A stretch of DNA of 64,000 nucleotides from Endozoicomonas sp965261315 (GTDB taxonomy: Bacteria; Pseudomonadota; Gammaproteobacteria; Pseudomonadales; Endozoicomonadaceae). The position numbers and the translations under genes were made by a program. Shown here piece after piece: positions 45,961 through 54,200 of the stretch. Under the pieces are notes generated by a model. It did not search any database, was not told where the DNA came from, and saw only the letters and a list, made by a program, of their open reading frames with translations. The DNA is taken from NCBI GenBank assembly GCA_965261315.1, contig CBDHDM010000091.1:1-64000 (forward strand), in the 5' to 3' direction. The first letter of the stretch is position 1. Every line of letters begins with the position of its first letter.

Positions 45961-47147
45961 ACAGTTAACCGGCTAAAAATCGCTTTGATATATTCAGTCT
46001 CTGGAATAGACGGATGCACAGGATGGTCAGGGCCCTGGTGGCCTTGATCCACAATCTGCAGATTTCGATCAATATGGCGGCTGCCTGCTCTGAGCAGGTC
46101 AATCATATTATCCTTCTGCAGATGCATTGAGCAGGAAGCTGCCACCAGATAACCATCCCGCTCCAGCAAACGCATGGCCAACTCATTGATTCGCCGATAG
46201 GCCTGTTCACCAACCTTGATGTCTTTGCGCTTTTTTATGAATGCCGGTGGGTCAACAATCACAACATCAAATCGTTCTTCTGACTCTTTTAATGCCTTGA
46301 GAGCCTCAAAAGCATCGCCTGCCAGGGTATCTACTTTATGCTGCACTTCATTCAATTCAGCATTTGCATGTACATTTTCCAGAGCCAGGGAGGACGCATC
46401 AATGCAGGTCACTTTATCCGCACCAAAAGCAGCGGCCTGAATACCCCAGCCTCCCACATAACTGAAAACATCCAGGACTCGTTTGCCCTTTACATAGTGA
46501 CGAAGACGATCCCGGTTCATTCGATGATCATAGAACCAGCCGGTTTTCTGTCCTTCCATAACCGGCGCCTGAAAACTCACGCCATTTTCTTCCAGAACCA
46601 CCACTTCAGGAACCACACCGGAAGCCACTTCAACATATTGTGAGAGGTCTTCCAGCTTGCGAGCATTACCACTGTTTTTAAACAGAATCCCCTTGGGTTT
46701 CAGAACCTGATTCAGCGCTTCAACCACGTCATCCCGGACTCGCTCCATACCTGCTGTGGATATCTGAGCCACAAGAACATCATCAAACCGGTCTACCACC
46801 AACCCGGGAAGCCCATCACTGTCTCCATAAATCAGCCGGTAAAAAGGTTTTTCAAACAGCCTTTCCCGCATGCTGAGGGCTACCTTGATTCGGTGAACCA
46901 GCAACGATTTATCCAGTGGCTGCTCACCATCACGACTGACCAGACGGGCACAGATCAAACTGTTCGGGTTGACATAAGCCGTTCCCAGCGCCTTGCCAAA
47001 TGAGTTTTCTACCAGTACAGGCTCTCCCACCTCAAAGCTCTTCAACGGTGTGGTTTGAGTATCAACTTCGTTGCTGTAGATCCATAAATGCCCGGCTTTT
47101 AGGCGACGATCTGCCTTATTTTTCAGGCGCAATCTTTTTAAAAACAT
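45954..47147 (-). CDS. rlmI: 23S rRNA (cytosine(1962)-C(5))-methyltransferase
   Basis: RlmI methylates C1962 of 23S rRNA. The 397-residue protein has an N-terminal PUA domain (RLRLKNKADRRLKAGHLWIYSNEVD), a small beta-rich middle region (YGDSDGLPGLVVDRF) and a C-terminal SAM-dependent methyltransferase domain. SAM-site motifs are VLDVFSYVGGWGIQAAAFGA and VTCIDASSLALENVHANAEL, with VDPPAFIKKRKD and the conserved Cys in VAASCSMHL. It is alone on its strand and convergent with the HAD phosphatase gene. Confidence 0.94.
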   Translation of the reverse strand: MFLKRLRLKNKADRRLKAGHLWIYSNEVDTQTTPLKSFEVGEPVLVENSFGKALGTAYVNPNSLICARLVSRDGEQPLDKSLLVHRIKVALSMRERLFEKPFYRLIYGDSDGLPGLVVDRFDDVLVAQISTAGMERVRDDVVEALNQVLKPKGILFKNSGNARKLEDLSQYVEVASGVVPEVVVLEENGVSFQAPVMEGQKTGWFYDHRMNRDRLRHYVKGKRVLDVFSYVGGWGIQAAAFGADKVTCIDASSLALENVHANAELNEVQHKVDTLAGDAFEALKALKESEERFDVVIVDPPAFIKKRKDIKVGEQAYRRINELAMRLLERDGYLVAASCSMHLQKDNMIDLLRAGSRHIDRNLQIVDQGHQGPDHPVHPSIPETEYIKAIFSRLTVQ

Positions 47148-47211
47148 GTGATAACCTTTTTTGCTCAGACCTTATTAGCCCAAAGCGTTCTTTGTTATAG
47201 CTCAGGCTTCG

Positions 47212-48408
47212 CTACAAAGCGGAAGAAACATGGCGGCCAGAGTACCAGTAAAGCCAGAGAGATAACCCAAGCGTCAAAGCCAGGATAAGCCAGGACCCGA
47301 AGATCACCCCCTGCCACCCCATCCAGCGCCAGAAGATATCCAGATAAAAGCCACCGGTACTGGCTCCCAGATAGTAGAAAACCAGATACAGAGAAGAGGC
47401 ACTGGCTTTCGCCCTTTTAGCATTATGACTCACCCAGCTACTGGCATTGGAGTGAGCAACAAAGAATCCAAAGGCATTCACCAGAAAACCGGTAATGATC
47501 CAGTTAATGGATGACGTCAACATCAGGCCTGAGCCAAGAATCAGCAAACAGACGCCAAAAGCCATAATAGCAGGTTGCGACAGTACCCCCGTCAGTCGCC
47601 CTGAAAGAGCAGCCCCCAAAGTGCCACTGAGATACGTTAAAAACAGCATACCCAGCCAGCTGGCTGAGAGATTATAGGGCTCCTGCGACAACAGAAAGGT
47701 TGCATAGGTGTACTGATTGACAAAAATAAAGAAATTAAACCCACTGATCAGAAAAGCTGTCAGTAATAACGGATTCTTTAAATGGCCTGATAAATCACTG
47801 AATACCTTCTTAAATCGCAGAGGGCTCGGCTGGAACTGCTTTGAATCAGGCAGCAGGTATACAAACACAATCAGGCAGACAATGCTCAACAGGGCCATAA
47901 ACAAAAAGGCGTCAGACCAGCCAAACCAGTCCCCCATAAATCCGCCAATCAGCCGGCCACCAATCCCTCCGAGAGAATTGCCACTGATATAGAAACCGAC
48001 AGCCAGAGTCAGTGCTGGCGTAGCAAACTCATCGCCCATATAGGCAATGGCAATCGCGGGCAAACCACCCAGACAAAATCCCTGTATCGCTCGAAGAATA
48101 ACAATATGCTGATAGTCACTGATTTGTGAAATCAGAAAAGTACAGAACACAGCGCCAGCCATACTGCACAACATAAGCCATTTACGCCCAATGGCATCCG
48201 ATAGCGGCCCGTAGAATAACAAGGAAAGCCCGAGCATAAACGTGGTAATGGTAAAACTAAGGCTGGCTTCCAACGCAGAAAGGTTGAAATTTTCAGCCAG
48301 CATTGGCAGTAGCGGCTGGCTGATATAAAGATTGGCAAACACCATAAATGAGCCAAGGCAAAGAGCGAGTGTTGCACGCCAGAAACCTTGAGTCCGAGCT
48401 TCGATCAT
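47212..48408 (-). CDS. MFS transporter (YnfM-like)
   Basis: A 12-helix major facilitator protein, about 398 residues from ATG 48408 (product begins MIEARTQGFWRATLALCL). The loop between helices 2 and 3 reads FYGPLSDAIGRKWLM, the MFS signature, and PDSKQFQ lies in the central loop. Overall sequence (NLYISQPLLPMLAENFNLS; GYMGD-like AIAYMGDEF) resembles the E. coli YnfM group of putative efflux or arabinose-type exporters. The substrate cannot be told. It is followed by rlmI on the same strand, 64 bp apart. Confidence 0.88.
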   Translation of the reverse strand: MIEARTQGFWRATLALCLGSFMVFANLYISQPLLPMLAENFNLSALEASLSFTITTFMLGLSLLFYGPLSDAIGRKWLMLCSMAGAVFCTFLISQISDYQHIVILRAIQGFCLGGLPAIAIAYMGDEFATPALTLAVGFYISGNSLGGIGGRLIGGFMGDWFGWSDAFLFMALLSIVCLIVFVYLLPDSKQFQPSPLRFKKVFSDLSGHLKNPLLLTAFLISGFNFFIFVNQYTYATFLLSQEPYNLSASWLGMLFLTYLSGTLGAALSGRLTGVLSQPAIMAFGVCLLILGSGLMLTSSINWIITGFLVNAFGFFVAHSNASSWVSHNAKRAKASASSLYLVFYYLGASTGGFYLDIFWRWMGWQGVIFGSWLILALTLGLSLWLYWYSGRHVSSAL

Positions 48409-48787
48409 GACGGCAAGCCCAACAAAAAAACAAAGGAATCCAGCTTGCAATACCGCTGTGTGAGCACCTCATTCATTGCCATACTCACGCTCTACTTTTG
48501 AAAGTGAAGATCACAGCGTAGTAGGGCGGCTCTGGAGTTTTTGCTATGAGCGACATACCATCCCCTGTATTTAGCATCTTGTTATAGTGTGTGCAGTCTA
48601 TGTAAAGAAAGCGACGACTTCCAAGTACAATCGCGTTATTTTTATCTTATTGCTTTTAATATCCCGAAGTGTGTCTAGATAGCGATCAATATTACTTCAG
48701 GACAAGTACGAATACTTTTGCCTTTTGCGGAACTTTAGTCTCTATACAGCCATGTAGCCAAAAATAGCCTATTCAGGAGCTGTAGAG
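48409..48787. promoter_or_regulatory. divergent intergenic region upstream of the MFS gene and the 116-residue gene
   Basis: About 380 bp between divergent genes without a supported ORF. TTGTTATAGTGTG near 48588-48600 and other AT-rich stretches could be promoters, but I cannot assign one firmly. AGGAGCTGT just before 48788 is the ribosome binding site of the downstream gene. Confidence 0.35.
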
Positions 48788-49138
48788 ATGTCTCATAACA
48801 ACAACGAAGAACAGTTAAACACCCTGCTCCAATCATTGATGGATGGCACTGACGACCAATCAATGATGGACCTGCTTGAATCTGCCCATAAGGGTTTCAC
48901 TCTTGGTGCTAATGACTTTGTCGATCAGGCAACAGGTAAACTGTCTCCTGCCGATATAAAAAATAATCTGCGCGCCTATCCCTTGGCACAAATTCTGATC
49001 AGCATTGTCAAATACCATGAGCTGAATAAAAACACAGACATCGTTCGTAAAACGGTATTGGCCTTACTGGATAGTCTCGAAAGCAGTGTTCCTCCAGAGT
49101 CTTATGAATTGCAGGCAATGGAGACCACACTTCACTAA
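48788..49138 (+). CDS. small hypothetical protein
   Basis: A 116-residue acidic, helical, cytoplasmic protein preceded by AGGAG 7 nt before the ATG. It reads MSHNNNEEQLNTLLQSLMDG, SMMDLLESAHKGFTLGANDF, then YPLAQILISIVKYHELNKNT and RKTVLALLDSLES. I recognise no family. It lies 47 bp upstream of the PhyH-type gene on the same strand, so the two may share a transcript. Confidence 0.6.
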   Translation: MSHNNNEEQLNTLLQSLMDGTDDQSMMDLLESAHKGFTLGANDFVDQATGKLSPADIKNNLRAYPLAQILISIVKYHELNKNTDIVRKTVLALLDSLESSVPPESYELQAMETTLH

Positions 49139-49185
49139 CTTTTCATCGCTTTTCATCAAAAGCAGCGGCATGGGGTAACTGAATA

Positions 49186-49983
49186 ATGATCGACCAGAGT
49201 GGGTTACAGGAAAAAGGGTATATCATCGTTCCTGATCTGGTGCCTGAACCGTTACTCCTGCCCGCCATCCATGCCATTACTGACTTTCTGGATGTTAATC
49301 TGGATGACCCGACAACCTGGTATCAGAAAAACCTTGGGAGTAATGGCATTGTTCCTATTCACCACCATCAGGCCCTCTGGGATATCCGTCAGTATGAGCC
49401 AGTGTATCGATTGTTTGCAGACCTGTTTAATACGGAAGATCTCTGGATAAGACTGGACCGGGCTTCATTCAAACCCCCCTGGCGGCCAGAACATCCCGGG
49501 GAAAAAGACGATAGCCGGATTCATCTGGATAGCCACCCGGAAAAGGTATTCCTTCCCAGGTATCAGGGAATACTCTATTTGACGGATACTGAAGATAACC
49601 AAGGTGCTTTTTGCTGTGTCCCAAGCCTCTACCAGAGAGAACAAACAACACTGAACCGAAAGTCTTTACTGTTCACGGATGAAGAGCTGAAAGACCATGA
49701 TATGGTTAATTTGGGAGGCAAAGCCGGCACCTTTATCCTGTGGGATTCGCGCCTGCCCCATGCCAGCAGCCTGAATCACCATACCAAACCACGGCTTACA
49801 CAATACATCTCCATGTTCCCCGCAGGCACCGAAGATAACCGTGAGGAACGTATTCAGTTATGGCGTGAAAAAAGAGCGCCTGAACGCTGGCGAAACTTCC
49901 CCCATCAACAGGATCCGGAACCGGGCGAACCTGCCCAACTGACGGAAATTGGCAAACAGTTACTTGGACTCTTTATCCGCTGA
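49186..49983 (+). CDS. phytanoyl-CoA dioxygenase (PhyH) family protein
   Basis: A 265-residue Fe(II)/2-oxoglutarate dioxygenase. The N-terminus GLQEKGYIIVPDLVPEPLL is the PhyH opening. The iron ligands are HLDSHP (HxD, about residues 114-116) and the distal His in DSRLPHASSLNHH, followed by the 2OG-binding Arg in KPRLTQYISMFP. Bacterial members hydroxylate varied small molecules; the substrate here is unknown. The 3' end overlaps the convergent amidase gene by 24 nt. Confidence 0.88.
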   Translation: MIDQSGLQEKGYIIVPDLVPEPLLLPAIHAITDFLDVNLDDPTTWYQKNLGSNGIVPIHHHQALWDIRQYEPVYRLFADLFNTEDLWIRLDRASFKPPWRPEHPGEKDDSRIHLDSHPEKVFLPRYQGILYLTDTEDNQGAFCCVPSLYQREQTTLNRKSLLFTDEELKDHDMVNLGGKAGTFILWDSRLPHASSLNHHTKPRLTQYISMFPAGTEDNREERIQLWREKRAPERWRNFPHQQDPEPGEPAQLTEIGKQLLGLFIR

Positions 49984-50661
49984 TGGCTCTTTACCAGCTG
50001 ACGGCTCTGAAGCTTCTTGAATAAGGCGAACGGTTGTTTCTGTCAGCAAACTGACTGAACGCCAGAACTGACTCTTTGCTTCTGGCGACTCAGGCTCACT
50101 CTCTTTAAGTTGCATCAAGCTTTCCTGCAAAGCAGCCGGACACATTGCCTGTCGCACTGGCGCAGTGAACTCCGGATAGTTCTCCCGGTAAAAACGGGGC
50201 CAGTCAAAAAGAACGCCAGGATCGGCTTTTCCGCGAAAGCCGGAAATATGCTCATGACCAATCACCCTCTGAGGATCCCTCAGGTTAGGATAATGCTCTT
50301 TAAACCTGACAACCACCTGATGCAAAGATCGATACTGCTCCTCTGTAAACGGGAATACATTGCCGTTGTAATTCACCAGCTCGATACCAATGGAGCAATC
50401 ATTTAACCCCTGAATACCTTCCCATTGACTAACCCCCGCATGCCAGCCTCGATAAGCCTGCCCATCCAGACAGTCAACCAGCTCATAAATGGTTCCATCG
50501 GTATCAATTACCAGGTGCGAAGAGACACAGGACTCAGGGTTCATAAAGATATCCAGAGTACCTTTCAGGTCTACTGCAGTATAATGAATTACCAGATAAT
50601 CCACAGGAATTAACCAGTCATCCCGATTGGCCGTTTTAATCCTGTTTACATTGAGAGTCAT
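49960..50661 (-). CDS. N-acetylmuramoyl-L-alanine amidase, Amidase_2 (AmpD-like)
   Basis: A 233-residue zinc amidase of the AmpD/PGRP fold. Zinc ligands and active-site motifs: VDYLVIHYTA (first His), WHAGVSQWEG, NDCSIGIELVNY (catalytic Glu region), RVIGHEHIS (second His) and GKADPGVLFDW with the final Asp. There is no signal peptide, so it is probably cytoplasmic and acts on recycled muropeptides; a tail of about 45 Glu/Ser-rich residues follows the domain. It is distinct from the AMIN-type amidase at 28570. Confidence 0.88.
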   Translation of the reverse strand: MTLNVNRIKTANRDDWLIPVDYLVIHYTAVDLKGTLDIFMNPESCVSSHLVIDTDGTIYELVDCLDGQAYRGWHAGVSQWEGIQGLNDCSIGIELVNYNGNVFPFTEEQYRSLHQVVVRFKEHYPNLRDPQRVIGHEHISGFRGKADPGVLFDWPRFYRENYPEFTAPVRQAMCPAALQESLMQLKESEPESPEAKSQFWRSVSLLTETTVRLIQEASEPSAGKEPSADKESK

Positions 50662-50764
50662 AAGCGCGCAGCCAGGTAGGTGTCAATCAATTTATCATTA
50701 TCTGATTCTCTACAGACTGCAAGCCGTCACGACTTAATGAACAGGCATCATTGGAGGAGACACA

Positions 50765-51163
50765 ATGGCCAAGGGGCTGTTAAAACATCAGGAGCGTCAG
50801 GATGCCTTAAGCCTCCTGGGCAAAGATCTGGCACGCCGGGCAAAGTCAAAGTGTGAAATCTGTGAGGCGTCCGGAGTGCCACTGTTCATCTATGAAGTGG
50901 CACCCGTTCCCAGTGAGCCGGACTACGACCACTGTCTGATGCTCTGTGAGACCTGCAAGACTCAGCTGGAAAACCCAAAGCGCGTGGACCCCAATCACTG
51001 GCGTTGCCTGACCAAAAGTATCTGGAGCCAGTTACCGGTTGTGCAAGTGGTTTCTCTCAGACAGTTAAGGAAGCTATCGGCAAAACAGGATTGGGCCATT
51101 GAGGCACTGGAACATGCCTACCTTGAACCTGAAATTGAGCAGTGGGCTGATTCAGTAAATTAA
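50765..51163 (+). CDS. PhnA-type zinc-ribbon domain protein
   Basis: A 132-residue soluble protein with a treble-clef/zinc-ribbon made of CEICEASGVPLFIYEV and CETCKTQL (two CxxC pairs). It then has the signature DPNHWRCLTKSIWSQLPVVQV and a helical end EALEHAYLEPEIEQWAD. This matches the PhnA (YjdM-like) N-terminal-domain proteins, formerly linked to phosphonate use but without a proven function. GGAGG lies upstream of the ATG at 50765. It ends against the terminator at 51176. Confidence 0.75.
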   Translation: MAKGLLKHQERQDALSLLGKDLARRAKSKCEICEASGVPLFIYEVAPVPSEPDYDHCLMLCETCKTQLENPKRVDPNHWRCLTKSIWSQLPVVQVVSLRQLRKLSAKQDWAIEALEHAYLEPEIEQWADSVN

Positions 51164-51175
51164 GTAGATCAAAAA

Positions 51176-51214
51176 AAGATAACCTGAATATACATACTAT
51201 ATTCAGGTTATCTT
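51176..51214. terminator. bidirectional rho-independent terminator
   Basis: A perfect 17-bp stem (AAGATAACCTGAATATA at 51176-51192 and its complement at 51198-51214) closes on the 5-nt loop CATAC. An A-run (51170-51177) precedes it, which reads as a T-run for the minus-strand gene. It stands between the convergent genes ending at 51163 and 51223. Confidence 0.85.
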
Positions 51215-51222
51215 ATATGTAC

Positions 51223-54200
51223 TTAGACTTTTCTATAAAATGCTAACCGGAAACAGCTTTGCAATGTTTCAAATCGTGACTTTGCATCTTTCACAGGGCT
51301 ATCAAAGTTATTATCCATAGCTTTTGCTGCGTCTTTCAAAACATTACTAGTATTTTCCATAGGCATAGAAACGATGGCCGGAACAACCACTTTCTCATGA
51401 GCACTAGCACCTAATTTTTCACTCATTGAGTCTGCAGCTATTAGCCTTTTCCTTTGATGATCATACATCCAGGCAACATAATGACCAGAAGTGATCGAAA
51501 TTACAGAATCCAAACGATAACGATCTATGTTCCCGGAACTATCGGTCTTAGTTAATTCAGGAGAAATCTCCATTTTTGCCCGATTTTGAAAGCCGAAGCT
51601 TGGCGTAGAAACAACAAAAAGGCCTGGGTTAGTAACTAGCTCTGGTTCCCTTTTGAGGCTTCTTGTGCGATTAAGCCTTCTCACCTCACTGGACAATGTC
51701 CTTTGATAAAAATTATCACAATCAGCAATCAATTCCTCACCTGGATTACGGATTTGACCAGAAGAAAGCATTACTAATATATTGAGGTCATTAATGATTT
51801 TTTCTACTAATACAGAAGGATAAATAATTGAAGTATATTCCAATGCATAAGCACGCCTAATCTCTGGAATAAAATCTTTTAAATGACCTTCTCCCCTTTC
51901 CCTAAGAGTATCTAATAGTGGTAATAAAGCATTGATACGACCAACAGATCGTTGTAATTCCTCAGGCAAGTCATTGACAAACATTGGATTGGCAGAAAGA
52001 GTCTGGACAAACTGAATAGCATCTTTGGCCGAAGGAGATTGATCCAGCGTCATGCATACAGCATCAAGAGCACAGCTATCGGCATTTTCTCTTCCAACCT
52101 CTCTAACAACTTCACGAAGGTGAAACTTTCTGCATGCTTCATCGATACTCATCTGTGAATACTCTTCCATATTTTCACCAGGCAGATTAAAAATATCGAA
52201 GTTTGTTCGCATATTTGCATATGGCCTGAGATCTCTAAACATTGTTGCTATTCTCTCAAGGAACTCATCAGAGTCCAGTATCACTCCCTGAGTAAGCCCA
52301 AATATGTTGCGGATCTCATTCAAACCATCATTAGCCCTTAAAACACTTGGGTCCACTTCATTAAACTCTTTTAATACCTCAACCAGCCTTATGAGCCTAT
52401 TGAGCTGTTGATTTAATTGAAGGTCCAGTCTGTGACGCTGACCATTCAATATATTTATCAACTGCTCACCTTCCTCAATAAGTAATCCCAGATTCCCCTG
52501 ATGAGAAAGCGCCATAAGCACTGCAGCTACTGCGCAGTTATTTTCCTCAGCTTGAATACCCGCAGCTCTTTGAACGACAACTCGACCATCATTATGAACA
52601 GTCATGGGGTATTGCGCTGTAGAAAGTTCGCTAATAGCCTGCTCTTCCATCTGTGCAAAATTCTCAACATTACCTCCTTGTAAATCCGCCATCAAAGATG
52701 GCGTCATACCTTCTGTATCTAATAAGCCGCCGCCAGCTGGACTCTGATTATTCAATAACGCCTGAAGCTGTCTTCGAAAAGCATTCTGATGAAATTGAGC
52801 CTGTGGGGTTAATGTTTGAACTCTTGTCTGTTCATAACTTAACGTTGACTCCAGACCAACCACTCCATCAGTTTGAATATTTGGAGTCATTATGAATGGG
52901 CCTACATTCCACGGAGCATAGCCTCTTCTTACAGATCCTGCGTCATTGGGTATCAATCCAGCTTGCGGATTCGGAGCTAATGCAGGTAATCCAACAGGTC
53001 TATTGCTGCCAGCATTTTCATTTCCCTGCCATTTCTCATAAGCGCGAGCAATGTCTTTTACACAGTCTTCAGCACCTGCTGAGGCTGCTCTAAAATCTTT
53101 CTCTGAGATACTACCGACATGTCTTTCTAAAAACCGATTCAATGATTCTCTACTAATTAGTATTCCTTGTGCATTTCTCTTGAAATAATCTTTCAAATGT
53201 TGAATCAAATAATTTAGCTTTATTTCATCTTTGAATACTGGTGTTAAAGGCATGCTTTCTATAACTCTATTACCTCTCAGCGGAGCAGCAGGTTGACCGT
53301 TTGGTGTAACCTCTGTGGAAAGCTCAATCTGACGTAGCTCAGAAGCCCCAACAGCCTGGCGGCTTTGCTGCAACTGTTGACTACCAGTATATGGAGCTTG
53401 AGGCCTAAATTGAGCGGGGACATAGACAGGCTCATAGTTGTCAGCCCCATCTGCTTCAACATCATTCGATGCTGTCCTTAATAAATCCTGATTAAAGCTG
53501 GACTGCAAACCTGTGTGCTGTAATGGCCCAACAGCAGTACCAGCACCATCAATGACATCTTCGGCTTGAACCAAACCCCCAAAGCCTGTTGATGTAACTG
53601 GACTTTTCCCCACTTTTGGAGAGGATGCCCGGGGAGGTGTTGATGATTCAAGCATCTGACATTCTACAAGAATCTTATCCAGAAGAATCCTTCCTCCTGC
53701 TGCCGCATTATCAATCTCAACCGGACTGAGCTTAATAACGCGAATATTTTTCTTAATATTGCTAATCGCCTCATCATCCAGTCTGCCGTATTCCTTTTCA
53801 AGCGCTTTGATTATGTCGTTAACTTCATCATCTGTGGCCGTATTTTCCTCTCGACGTACAAAGTCTTGAGCTGGAATACGCACACGGGGGGAAGGTGTTG
53901 TGTTTCCACCAGCCATTTCCAAGTTCCTACTCACCGGCCCAGGTTGGGCAGGCATTCTATCTGGTAACCTAGGCCATGCATAAGCATTGAATGCATCACC
54001 ACCTGAAAGCTCAATCTGACCAGCATTCGCTCCAAAAGGCCTTTCAGGAAAATTAACTGACTCAGTTCTCGGAGGAGTTGCAGGTGAAAAAGTTTGGGTG
54101 CTGGTCCCAGCTGCCATCGCCATATGACTAGAAGCGGATGGATCATCAAAAAAAACTTTAAACAGTTGCTTTTCTTCCTTAACCCGCAAAGAGAAGTCCT

